Part shown: one piece after another, positions 1 to 12,500 of the stretch
Layout: each line of letters begins with the position of its first letter
How positions within the stretch are numbered: position 1 is the first letter of the stretch
Assembly: GCA_026260175.1 (NCBI GenBank)
Contig: JAKCWW010004501.1
Span: 1 to 36,697 of the forward strand
Origin: Reticulitermes lucifugus
Taxonomy: Eukaryota > Arthropoda > Insecta > Blattodea > Rhinotermitidae
DNA: 36,697 nt
Direction of reading: 5' to 3'
The notes under the pieces: generated by a model
What the model saw: only the letters and a program-made list of their open reading frames with translations
What the model was told of the DNA's origin: nothing
Databases searched by the model: none
Program-made: the position numbers and the translations under genes

Positions 1-84
1 TTTTTATGTATAAAGATGGTTCATAGTGAGGTATGTAACATGTTTATAGTGTTTTAGTTTATATGTTCAAATGTAAAATTCTAT

Positions 85-176
85 ATTTCACATTATATTC
101 ACCGTGCATTTTGTATAATTGACTAATTCACACCAACGAATGCACAAGTCTTTGTGCATTCGTTGGTGTGAATTAG
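85..176. mobile_element. Short fold-back insertion (copy 1) with 11-bp target duplication
   Basis: A 92-bp insertion flanked by the direct repeat TAAAATTCTAT (74-84 and 177-187). It has an unpaired leader (85-122) holding TTCACCGTGCATTTT at 98-112, followed by a perfect 25-bp inverted repeat (123-147 and 152-176) with the 4-nt loop GTCT. The arm contains CACCAACGAATGCACAA, related to the CCAACAAATGCACTT motif next to the hammerhead-like copies at 26-32 kb. No coding capacity. The target duplication marks it as an insertion, not a terminator or a microRNA by descent. Confidence 0.75.
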
Positions 177-2609
177 TAAAATTCTATTGTCTGTATAGCT
201 GTATATTTGTATATTATGAGTTATTCCACATCCAGTTGTCACTTTGACAGACTTATGGATCCATGGAATGTATGTATGTATGGAAAATCGTGAAGGATTT
301 TCTGTCTTAGAGTTGATCACAGAGTCCAAAAGTCTGGCCACCTATGATGTACATATTGCCATTGTTACTACATAGGATATCCTGCAAGTGAATCCAGTTG
401 CAATAAAAACAAATGCTGAAGTGCATTTTAGACAGTCTGATTGCAGAATAACTGATAATATGTAACAGACATCATTCAGCATAAGGTGAAAGCATTTCTA
501 CGTGAATGAACTATTAATCAGGTGTTGAACCAAGGAAATCAAATTATGTCAACAGAGTGGAAATGGGGGACAGGGACCCATCAATTCTTATTTTATCTTT
601 CTATGCCCTTGCCTCATTGGCCAGTGGTCAGAAACATCAGCACAAGCCATACCTGTATACATAAGATGAAAACAGTAACTTGCTAAAAACTGAACACTTT
701 ATTAGTGATAATCAGAAGTATAATCATTTGTACATGCATACAGAACTGAAAATTGCTGGTTCCAAAACATTAAATTCCAGCAAAAAAACTGACTGCATAT
801 AAATATATGACAATTATATAGGAAATGTAAACAAATCACATTTCAAAATTGCCAATCAACGCAGATTATGAAAATATGATGCAGTAATCAGTAACTGGAA
901 ATAAATGCAAATCAATGAATCTACTCTGATGCAGACAAAATGTGTTACAGTTCCTAATTCATCTCCAACATGGAAACAAATCTCAGGAACAGTGCATGAC
1001 ATCACAGCATGGCCAAGGTTGCTTCCTTTCTCCTTAAATGAGGGAATCACACCAGACATCTGATGAAAATTTGTACTAAAACCAACACAAAGTATTTACC
1101 TCTAAAACTCTCATTATTTAACAGATGATTATGACAGAAACAGACATGAACAGTTCTGTATTTAAATTTCAAGACAATGTGTCACAAGCATGGAATGCCA
1201 GGCATGTGACAACAGTTTCATTTACTTCATGTGCCAGTGTAACACCTAGAGAACATTTTTATGACTTACAAGAAAGCATACAAATGTATTCACTAAGTCT
1301 ATCTGTATGCACAAAATATCTGTCCCAATTACACATTCTACATTGTACCCTTGTAGCAGTATGCTGACTTTCCTCAAATGAGATCAAACAGTTTACTTAT
1401 TATATTACTGAAAATGCTGAATGCATTCTCTGTATTAATGCATAAGGTCTGTTCAATTATGAATGCTGCAACCTTAGCCATGGGATGCAGAGCTGTGCCG
1501 AGCTCAGATCTGGAAGCGAGTGTGAACCAACAGTAAGCACATAACAAACATGTCATATTTACCACAATATAAGACTAAAATTTTCCCCCAGTTTATCCTT
1601 TAAAAAATGGTGGGGAAGAGGGGCTCACCTTATAATATTATGCACAAAGATAAATATGTTCTGTACAGGTATTTTCCTGAAAATTGACAATTGTGAATGG
1701 ACATCATTATATTTGCAGGGTAATCTTATGTTCAGGTAAACACAGTACTTTCTTTTTGACAGAAATAATATGTATCATGCACCCCAGCATCATATAGTAG
1801 CATTCAGAAGGCTGGGTACTGTGCCTTCTCTGGATGACCTACTGGTAACAAATTTATTTTATTAACACAATACAAAACATGGTTAGAATCCAAGAAAGCC
1901 AAGTTTATATAAGAAATTATTAACATGGTTATGGGAATAAAAACTGTACTGTATAATACGTATTGAGTCTTCTGATTGTATCCTAGCTTCACCATCCTCT
2001 GGAAATTGGTATATACAGCAGTATATTACACTTGATGCTAATGTCATGACCACAAAATATAAAACTCCTTCACCTGTAATCCTCCTTGAGAAGACAAAGA
2101 GAGCATCACTATTGCAAAATAGTGGGGGAAGTGTTCAGTTAGAGCTGGCTGGTCAGCCTACAAGACAGTGCTGTTCATGCCACCAAAACAGAGCAAGAAC
2201 AGCAATAAGAATGGGTACCACTTGTGTTGCCATCATAAAATTTATATAACATTTTTATTTTCCTAGAAGTGTTAAGAACTGAAATATAGAGAGAGATCAG
2301 TTCACAATATTTATTATAGATGCACTATTACAAACCAGGTGGTGAGATATGGAATGTTGTTGGACAGAATGTTATACAAATATGTGTGATGTGTTAATAT
2401 ACATACAGGTTTCCAGCATGAGTGGAAACAGTAATGCAAACACAACCACATTCCTTACTGTATAGCGTCCATACACATAATCATAAACGTTTTCATCTTT
2501 CTACATTTCTTTTAGGATGTTGCACTATCACTAACTTAAGTAACTCCATGGAGCAAGTTCTGTTTGAGAAGCTAACAGCTTGTCAGACAGATTCTCTGAA
2601 ACCTGACAT

Positions 2610-3035
2610 TTCACTATCATGTTCACAAGAGTCCACCACTTGTCCATGTCCTCAACCAAAATAATCCAGTCTATGCCCTCCCTTTTTACTTCTTTAAGAT
2701 CCATTTTAATATTATCCTCTCACCTATGCCTAAGTCTTCCAGATGGTCTCTTTCCTCTAGCTTTCTCCTCCAAAACCCCATATACATTTCTCTTCTGCCC
2801 CCATATGTGCCACATACCCTACCCATCTCATCCTCCTTAATTTTATCACTCAATAATAATTGGTGAGAAGAACACATCATGAAGCTCCTCATTATGCACT
2901 CAATAATAATTGGTGAGAAGAACACATCATGAAGCTCCTCATTATGCAATTTTCTTCAGTTCCCTGTTACTTCTTCCCTCTTAGGCCCAAATACCTTCCT
3001 CAGAACCCTATATACCACTATACAAATTTGACATA
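2610..3035 (-). pseudogene. Non-LTR retrotransposon relic, 3' end of RT ORF
   Basis: On the minus strand, frame-shifted fragments read FGPKREEVTG, then RKLHNEELHDVFFSPIII, then DEMGRVCGTYGG and KMDLKEVKREGIDW with DKWWTLVN. These resemble the C-terminal tail of insect non-LTR reverse-transcriptase proteins, which I recall as GPKR.EVTG, LHNEEL, MRWAGHVARM, IKMDLREVG, GMDWIDLA and DRDRWRALVN. Several frame changes and stops show it is dead. A perfect 50-bp duplication inside it (2847-2946) repeats part of the segment. Subclass was not determined. Confidence 0.7.
2847..2946. repeat. Perfect tandem duplication, 2 x 50 bp
   Basis: The 50-bp unit beginning CACTCAATAATAATTGG occurs at 2847-2896 and again at 2897-2946 without a mismatch, inside the non-LTR relic. 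The identity suggests a recent duplication, or an assembly duplication. Confidence 0.9.
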
Positions 3036-3237
3036 ATATTACAGAACCAGTGCAACAAATAAATTCAGGAGTTCTTCAAGGTTTAACACTGAAATCAGAG
3101 CATGTCTTAAAGGTTGGTGATGGAATACCAAGACTGAAGGCTAAAGAATAAGTTCTTCACCTTAAATATGTGTTCTCACTAAAGTAAATTTTAAATCACT
3201 GCTTGTTATGCACATTCCCAATGTGAATTGGTATGTA

Positions 3238-3588
3238 CTAATCCACAAGAGCATTTGAACTAGCCTCCAGTGCCTTTAGTAGATCCCGTCCTTGCAGTAG
3301 GCCGGAGCTGACAGGAGCATTCACATCATAATCTTGTTGACTCAGGTCAATCAATGATGGTATGGTGGCTCCTTCTGGGTCAAGCAGGGAGAAGGAGTTC
3401 TTCCGTATACTGGCTTTGCGCTGTGCAACACCTTCATCAACTGGTGGTGGTACTGTGCACATCACCGTATCACTCGGAACCACCTTTAAAACATCTTGAA
3501 CACATGCACTTTTACAGTGTTGCAATCTGTCATCTAGTGCTGGATCCTCTAAGTTTGGTCCCCTGCCTTTCTTTTTCCGAGGATTTCC
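3238..3588 (-). CDS. sima: HIF-1alpha terminal exon: C-terminal activation domain with FIH site
   Basis: A terminal exon of 116 codons plus TAG (3238-3240), acceptor TATTTCAG|GGA, phase 0, after a 12.7-kb intron. It starts [10 protein letters not shown], a probable nuclear localisation signal, and ends with [17 protein letters not shown] and [15 protein letters not shown]. This matches the vertebrate C-TAD ([27 protein letters not shown]). In the family, the Asn in VNAP (codon 3319-3321 here, human Asn803) is hydroxylated by FIH to block CBP/p300 binding, and the LLQG..LLKAL helix docks on the CBP TAZ1 domain. Asn lies 26 residues before the C-terminus, against 23 in human. The 3' UTR runs leftwards from 3237. 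Confidence 0.96.
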   Translation of the reverse strand, partial: GNPRKKKGRGPNLEDPALDDRLQHCKSACVQDVLKVVPSDTVMCTVPPPVDEGVAQRKASIRKNSFSLLDPEGATIPSLIDLSQQDYDVNAPVSSGLLQGRDLLKALEASSNALVD

Positions 3589-6500
3589 CTGAAATAGGAA
3601 TCAGCAGTTGAATAAAAATTGCATTCGTAACAAATTTTATCAGTTAGTAACCTTACATTCATAGAAAGCAACTGTCAAATGTGGAAAGTCTTTTTATGTT
3701 ATCAGTATATTCACCAAGCTTTATATGTGAATAAAAGTGTCAAGTAACAACATAATATTCATAACACACTGTATTCATTGCAATAATCCCTTGTGGTGCT
3801 ATAACTCTTGCAGCATGATCATTAACGTTACTGATTTTATGTAAACTGTGTGCATTTGTTTGTGTATGCGGGTGCTACAAGTCACAATGCATGAACAAAT
3901 AATATAAAATGCATACAAACTCAATTTCAAACACATATCACTAAACAGTATGTCAATGTAAGTCATAAGACCATTTTTGGACTGCTTAGACCCTGGACAT
4001 GGAGGCAGCAGGCTCCTCCTAATGTCCGTAACAATTTACCGATCGACACAGCGTCACATACTAAATGACTTGATCCTTCATCAACACCAGTGTGACAGCC
4101 ACAAATTATACATCTGGATGTTGGTATTTTATGAACAAGAAAGGTTGTGCAAGCAGTTATGCTAAGACATTATAACAGAGCCTGTGGAATAAGATCCTTA
4201 AGCACCCAACAGAAGTTTCATAACGAATGTTTCACAACACTTCAGGAGAAATATGGATAAATATACAAAATTGCAGAATAGAAGAAGTGTTTCAAACATA
4301 TGTACCATGTTGTTATGCTCGTTTCAGACTTAATAAATATAAGCTAACAAGAAAACCTGATGTGAAGTTTACACATTAAAAGTGCCTGCCAAGTCATGAC
4401 TGTAGAAAATTTCAGCTACTGATACACACTGCAAGCGGGTATAAAATATATTAGGAAGTGCGGGCATAGTGTAAAATTCTGGTATGCTTGTTCCCTTTCA
4501 TTTAATAATCTTGAAAACCATATAACTTATGGAAAAATTATATTCTACAGAACATGTGTTTTAACATTATCCATACTGTGTATGTTATCAATACTATCAT
4601 TGTATGTTTGTTTTATTTTTCTCAACATATTTTGTCTAACATTTTTCATGCCTGGAAACATTTAGGGAGTTACACTCAAGATGTGCACAGATACCCATGT
4701 GAATCACAAGAAGAAAATGTTCGTCACTGTTCTCGGATTTAACCCAAACAGGAACACAGTGGTAAATCTTAGTGAAACTCTCCATGTCAAATTTAATATA
4801 CATTTATTCAGAAGTTCTAGAGTTGTTGAATGCAGACTAAGAGAACTGATGAAGCTAATAGGCGCACATTACAATCTTTCATTACTACAAAGCCAGGTTA
4901 TCATCTACACTGATAATGGAGGCAGTATATTTCTCAGAAATGGTAGTACCCACGTACCAGACTACACGGCGCCATAACCCACACCACAATATGAATCTTC
5001 ACCATTGCATAAATCCCGAATCTTATGCTGGCACAAGTTATAGAGAATTTTAAAGTATACTTGAAGTGTATTTTAAAGTTCATTTACATATATGTACATG
5101 CCATGAAGGCCCAGAGGGGGAGGAGAGGTATAGCTCACTTTCTTTAACCTCAGCGCCAGATGGTGGTGGGTAAGCTGTTTGTTTTAGGATGGAAAACTTG
5201 AACAAGAGAAAATGTTGCCGTTAGGATACAAGGAACATCAAAACTACAGCCACTGCTAGACATGTGAAACCCCAAACCAGCATCATTGCTAAGATGAGCA
5301 AAAGCTGCTCTGAGAAAACCACTAGACCACTGTGTCACTTCTAGGATACACAGAAAACAAAGCACGTTTATCAGATTGCAGTGCAGATTTTCCTGAGTGG
5401 TTATGACAGTATTATTACAATGAATAGAATAAAACAACAGAAGCAGCAACAATGTAACTTTATTCTTGGGTATTATAAAAATTCTACTGCTTATATTATA
5501 TCACACTGTAATTGCAAGTTACTTTTATGCATAATTTTAATATGATGTATTAGATGACTTGTGGGAAGATCGTATCTGTTTGTTGGCATATTTCATCTCC
5601 GAACCTACAGAATGACCTTCTGGTAACTGATGCAAAATGAAACGGTATTTGCAGTCACATATGCAGTGGTAACAGACAATAGGCAATCACTGCACTGTTT
5701 CCATATTTTCTCACAAAAGAATGAATGAGAAAATAAAAAATTGCTTTTGTTTGTGACGACACACTCATGCAACTCCCACTCCAGCCCCAGAAAACATTAC
5801 TGGCCAAGTGAAATCCTAGTTCACGCAAGGCACATTCGGTACAGGAAGATTTACATAAAAATTGAAGGGGGAGGGGGGAGAAAGGGAAAAGAGAGGTGTT
5901 TTATTTAATGACACTGTCAACTGCTAAGATTATATACTGTTAATGGTAGGTGCATAAAGAAGATTATGGAGCATTGGTGGAACGATACTGACAGGGGAGA
6001 ACCGAAGTACTAAGAGAAAAACCTGTCCCAGTGCCACTCTCTCCACCACACATCCAATATGGACTCATATGTAGGACTCAAGGGGGACAAATTGGCACTG
6101 GGACAGGTTTCTCTCCAAACCAGGTGAATGTCATTCTGACCCACATCAGTCCAAAATAATCCCTACCTTATATTAAGCTAAATAATAATGTAATTTGCTT
6201 AAATATGATCCACATACATAACCTGCATATAAGAAAAACATGCAGCACATAAGGCCTATAACTTTATTCTATTTTCACCGTGCATTTTTCGAGTATAGAC
6301 AATGTTTTTCACCAACTAAATGCACTTGTTATAAAAACACTAATATATTCTATCTTTTTATCAAACAGTTTTAGAATATTTTAGTGTTTTTATAACAAGT
6401 GCTTTTAGTTGGTGAAAAATATTGTCTAAGGCCTATAACGTTCATGTCACATATTTCATGAAATATGAGGAAAATATGACTTTTTAAAATGTGGTAGTTA

Positions 6501-9500
6501 CTTGCAGCTTTGTGCCAATGTATATTTGTAATAAATGAACACCAAGCAAACAAACAACACCATGAAGGACAATACATGGGTTCACCTTTCCACTCTTGGG
6601 TTCATAGGGATCCTCAATGAACCACAACTAAACCAACTGTCCATACTTCAATTAAAAGCATGGCCAAAGAAACACTATATGCTGGGCAATACACTCAGTA
6701 TTCATATGAATTTAATCCAAATGCAGCAAGTAACACAACTACCTAGCATCAACAACCAATTGAATTTTTAAGGTATGTGGAACCTGTAGAATTTTTAAGG
6801 TATGTGGAACCTGTAGGTTCATTTTACAACCAAAAACCCACCCAACTGTTTACAAACCGAGGTTAAGGAAATTCAAGTTACATAGGTGTATCTAAATTGC
6901 TTTTTGGATTTACAAAAGTCTTTATCAGAACCACAATACTTTCAAGAACTGATCATGGCAGGATGGTGGTCCTTTGTTTTACTTTCAGTGTTATGTACAG
7001 GAAGGAGAAGACCGGTGTGCTAAGATTTTTGCAGTATGTAACCAGATTACTATGAGAAACAGCTCCTCCCACCAACAAGTAGTACTGTGCTGCACTGTCC
7101 AGGAACTGTATTACACATCATTTGTTAAACGTGTAATTTTCCTCACAGCCATTTATGGCACAGAAATTTTTTTAATTTTCCTCATACTGATTCACTTTTA
7201 TTTGCAGCAATTCCCATCTCTAGCTGAAGTAACATTCCAACCCTCACTTGTCTGTTGTAGTGTTCTGAAACTGCACTCACTAGAACTTCAGTTAAATGTT
7301 TCATTTTCCATAGATTCATTTATGGTAAAGCAGTGTTTTGGATTTCTCCCACTTCTATGGATCAGGGAAATTCACGCTAAACTGCCTGAAGGAAACTAAT
7401 TCTGTTGAAATTTAGTCAAGTACATGACAGAATAGAAGATTATATACTCTGTGCTTTCACTGGGCCTCAGAATGTGAAAATAAGACTACATCATTAGGAT
7501 TTCTGTGATTTGGATGCATGGCATGTACAGAATTGTTTTTAGTAGTAGGTATCCTTTCATAAAATTTGAGGCTCAAATGCTGTTCATAAAGTTGATAGAA
7601 CAATGGATGCCATCTCTTTGTGTACACAGCTTACAATTCATAGTCAACTTATATTTAACTCTTACCCTTCCTTATCCAGTCTTGTTTAACTTTTATTTTC
7701 AAAAGAGATGCCACATCATGCTCAGCCTGTCTCAATATTCTAAATTTAATTACCCCAACTGCACTATATAAAATGTAATTTTCTCCTTCTCCATTCATTT
7801 TTCACCTTTTCTATTATAATGCTCATGAAACAAGCAATTTGTCATAACCCATCAATACACAGTTTTGCAGGAGACAGAAAAAACTTACAGATCCTTAATA
7901 GACCAACACTTAAGCATGTTAGGTTTTTATGACAATATAAGGAGAAGTAATTTTTTTTGTGGACACAAGATTTTGACAGAAGGTGTGTTTGTAACCCAAC
8001 TGCCTAGTAATGCAGGAATCTGTTTGATGAATTGCTGTTTTGTGAATGATAACATTTTGACATTCTTTTCCAATGTCAGTCACAAATATCCCTTGAGCTT
8101 CTGGTCTGCATGGAAGAGTTATTAAAACTCAATGGCAAAACAAGTTTGGGCTACACTGAACTGGCTACTCTTCTGGATTATGGCACAGTATAGTAGGTGG
8201 CTACCAATACCCTGCCTGGTATTTAGGGTACCCTGGCATTGTGTCATAATCTGGGAATCTAAAATATTAATGTTGACCACTGTGGAAACTATACATCATT
8301 AGAACTGCTATTTTGCTAGTGAAGACCTGATTTAATTGTGGCTAGTGGAACGAACTGCAATAAACCTGTTTAGTTTGAGATGAGACAATAGAAGTTAATT
8401 TACACATATTGATTAGTTCTACAAAAATGTATGGAACCAGAAGATAACCGACATAGGATTATGTAAGAGCCTGGTAGCATAGGGACTAGACTGATAAAAC
8501 ACCCACCACAGATGCACAGAAAAATATAACAATCTAACTTACAGGACCCAGATACAGGGAGAAATTAATCTCTGGATAATAAAATGTTCACTTGAAAATA
8601 CTCATATGATTCGTCTTCTGCCTCCTCCCCAAATATTTTTGTGACTCATGGGCACAAAATAAACACTTATGAGGGCGGGTGCACATCCTCAGGCCATGGG
8701 TTCATACTTTGGCAGGACATACAATTACAGGTATAGATACAGTATCTTCCATTTTGCACATTTATTAATCCATGGAGTAAAATATGCTTTATTTGTCTTT
8801 CCAGTTTCTTCTCAAAGTGGTCTGTCAATTCCTGCTACACTAAATCTTTGGCTTTGTGGGAGAAAAAAAAAAATATATATATATATATATATATCAGAAA
8901 ATGCACACATATCTAGTTACAATCTTTCATTGCTATCTTATTAAACCATGATCGTTCACAAAGGAGTGTTCATCAAAGACAAATATTTAGTTAGTATCTT
9001 ATCCATGATGATATTCTTATTTTTAAGGTATGCTGTGTACCTGAAATACAATACAATACAATACAATACAATACAATACAATACACTATTGCAGAGATAC
9101 ATTCCTTGCAGTGTCACAATGTTGTTACTATGCCCAATGCTGAATGAGGGAAAACAATACAAGGATATGATGGTCATGGTGCAGCTAATTTGTCTTACTG
9201 GCCTCTTGTAGAAACACAGTTATTTATAAATAACAATTTAAATGGGGCTGCGAGTTAATCAAGCTATTCTATGGGCAACTAAGTAAAATCAATTCAGCTT
9301 CTATCTCTGAGAAGCAGACAGGCATTTTTTTTACCTTAGAAACTTTTGATGGATAATAATACTATTCCCCTCACTAGAAAAATCAGATTTCTATGCAGCT
9401 TGTACACTTTGTTCACCTACATTTTCAGTGTTGTAAGTTGAGCATAAAAAGAAAGTAACCATGCTTGAACGAGCACAGTTAAACATTTATAGCATTATTC

Positions 9501-12500
9501 AACTCTGTCCAGTAGCAACATAATACTGCTGCATTTTCTTTGCTCAATCTGGGACTTCTCTATATCACCAGTAGTTAATTACTAGTCAGCCTTATTGATG
9601 TCCTGTGCACATGCAAGACAGGATTTTATACAATTAGCTGACAGAAACAGAGATGAAATACATTAAGTCAATCTTAAAGATTCAGGTCTTCAGGGATGAC
9701 AGCAAGTTGACTGGTAGATAGTTACCAACCCATTCTGGAAGAGACTGCTGCCTTCATCTTCCAAATCTTTGTGTAACAGCATGAAAATGGAAGCACCAAG
9801 CTCCTTCAAATCATTGGTAACTACATACCAATCCACACGGAGTCATATCCCAGAGGACTTTAAATACATCTTCGACACTGTAGAGAGAACCTAAAATCTC
9901 ACACACATTAGTCTTCTTTGCTTATTTCAACACTCTCCTCCAGTGGTTCAGCTTGTGTAATGTACCACAACTGACATGAGCTACTATCAAAACACATGTG
10001 CACAAATGTTAAACACCTCATTATGAACATCTGTTTCCATCCTTGGATGAACTCTTACTTGCTACTCCATATGCATATAACTTCACACAACTAAACTGTT
10101 GTTATTTCAATAACAATGCTAAAATATGAGTGAGTGCAACAGATTCCTCCAGCATATGAAATTTCTAATGTTCAAGAAACTATAGCTGTAACTCACTAAA
10201 TAATCTCCCATTTCTCTGATAAGGAAATATTAAGTAATTTTTTTATTATTTCAATTTCATTTCCATTAGAACTTTAATTAGAAATCCAAACCCTGAGTAT
10301 GGTGGTTATGCTTACTATATTATCCCTTTCATATTCCCAGAATGTAAACCAAACCACAAAATGCACCAGAAACAATGGTATGGAAATCACTTCCAATGAA
10401 AGTGATATTAAAGTAACTTTCTAAAGCTTAAAAAGTCTCACTTTGTACCAACATACTCTTACTTAGACTCTGCAGAATTCCAAAGAATCTTCACATTAGA
10501 AATCACAATTTACTTGAGTCTTCTAGTTCTTATACCAACTAAATTTCCAAGAACAAAATTTCTTTGAGAATGAAAGCACACATACAACTACACTTTATTT
10601 ATAGCTCAACAAGTATACATAAATTAACATTTATCTTTCTATAAATACATCTTTTATTTCAGTGCATCCATTCCCAATTACTTTTCTTCAATTGTGACAG
10701 CCTGTGGCAAAACTTAACATCCTGCTGACCAATGAAAGTTGCTGCAACAAACTGTAACACAATTCAAGAGAGAATACAGGATTCCAATTCTCTGCACACT
10801 CCATGAAATTTAAGATACATCCTTCCAGTATTCTTCAGGAATACAGCATCAGAGATTTCTCACTTACCAACTCGTTAATAAAAAATACATAACCTCCCCC
10901 CCCCAAAAAAAAAGACGAAGGAAAGTATAAGCAGACAAATTTGATCATAACAGTAACTGTTTTAAGGATTTCCTTTCTTTGGGAAAGATCCACACTAAGA
11001 ATAAAAATTACTTTTATTTACACATGAATGTGTGAATATGCAGAGTATTTATCTAAACACTTGCTTACACATTTAGGTCCTTAAGGTAAGTAGAAGTTCC
11101 ACTGCTCAATCATATTTGCAATGCTTCTTCTCCACACTGCAAACACATTTCTGGGAATGAGTTTCCAATTGGCTGAACATAAAAGGATGGAAAACCATCA
11201 CTCTTTGGGCACTCTACAGCTTCTAAAAATATGTAAGGATGTGTCAAAATCACATTAAATTCTGTGAAAAAAGACACTAATGTCCAGAGAGTTTCTTTGT
11301 CCAGATGCATGCCTATATTGGGATTATAGGGAAAAAACCTGTATGAAATGGAATATCAAGAGATCACACAAATTCTCGGCAGTAAACACTTTCTTAGGCC
11401 ACTTGGTGCTGGTGGGGGAAGATGGTTTCTGGTTAATCCTGGCCCCACTTTATCAACATTTAACTGTACTATATAAAAGCAAAACTGTTTCCAATTCTTT
11501 CCTGTACCTGTTATCCATTCCCTATTCATCCAATCAGATAATTACCAATACATGAATACACACTCAGTCTTTCCCTCAGAATCTGAAATTCAAAGAAATT
11601 CCTCGTGTTGAACGCAAAGGTTCATTATGGCACATCCCAAAGTTCACCACTGGCTATACACCAATTAATTTCTGTGTCTCAAAGTACTCCTCTGAACCTA
11701 AGTCTATTCACAGATCTCTCAAGTGGTTTTCCCAGCTCTGGTATGATGATAAGTAATTATGCCCACATCAGTACTGTTTCTATTTTATACACCACTCTCA
11801 GGATTTATGAGTAGGTCACAATGTAACTGAATAACACCAGTCAATACACTAAATGTGTTGTGTGTAATAATATGCTGCTCGTTTCCTTTTCATTTCTCTT
11901 ACATGCTCCTTTTTGTAAATCTGTTCCCTGCATAGTGACTCACTCTCTCTATCCTGTGCCATGTGAAGAATTATCTATTCCTTCTGGAAACAGAGGTCAC
12001 ACCTGAAGTAAACCTTCTTACTCTGTAAACTGATTTAATTGAAATTAATCTGTGCACATCATATTTTCTATGAAGGCAATCAAAAGTCTGCTTTAATGTT
12101 GTGTATATGAACACCAGACCTTGTCTAAAACATCTCTGAAGGTACATCATACAATGAGTACAGAACCATATGGAATAAAAGTCCTGTGTGATGAAAATGC
12201 CCTATATGGTGATCAATAACCAATGTTTCAGTGTTTCCTAACATCACACTAATCTTCACGAAATTAGTAATATTTTTATATCTGCAAACAATGCTTTACA
12301 AGAAAGATGTTACAAGAAACAAACATTAAAACATGCCTGTTGTAAGTAATAATGGATGAAATAAGAAGTATGTGTTGTTAATTCCTCATTAACATAGCCT
12401 GCTCTTGTGACCTTCCTTCTCCCTTACATGCTTGGCCCCAGTCGAAGCAGTTGACTTCTATGGCAGAAAGTACTTCATACAGAAGTACAAACCCAAGATG

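Larger units (their letters stand above)
1..3237. other. 3' UTR and downstream flank of HIF gene
   Basis: No convincing coding gene. The HIF 3' UTR extends leftwards from 3237. Its end cannot be fixed: minus-strand AATAAA hexamers occur at 2310-2315 and 2254-2259, but a non-LTR relic (2610-3035) lies between them and the stop codon, so either the UTR absorbed the repeat or it ends earlier at a non-canonical signal. The rest is AT-rich, CpG-poor sequence with a fold-back insertion near the left edge and otherwise nothing recognisable. Confidence 0.5.

Noticed and set aside
123..176. Perfect hairpin as a transcription terminator or microRNA precursor
   Set aside because: Direct repeats bound the larger leader-plus-hairpin unit and a related unit exists at 6263-6426, so insertion explains it better. 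Small-RNA output is not excluded.
4681..4977. 98-codon plus-strand open frame, or a decayed transposon piece
   Set aside because: The flanking text vaguely recalls a common blattodean repeat, but no motif was firm enough to annotate.
6974..7399. 141-codon plus-strand open frame
   Set aside because: No motif or splice context. Its composition (Phe, Leu, Cys rich) is what AT-rich non-coding DNA gives.
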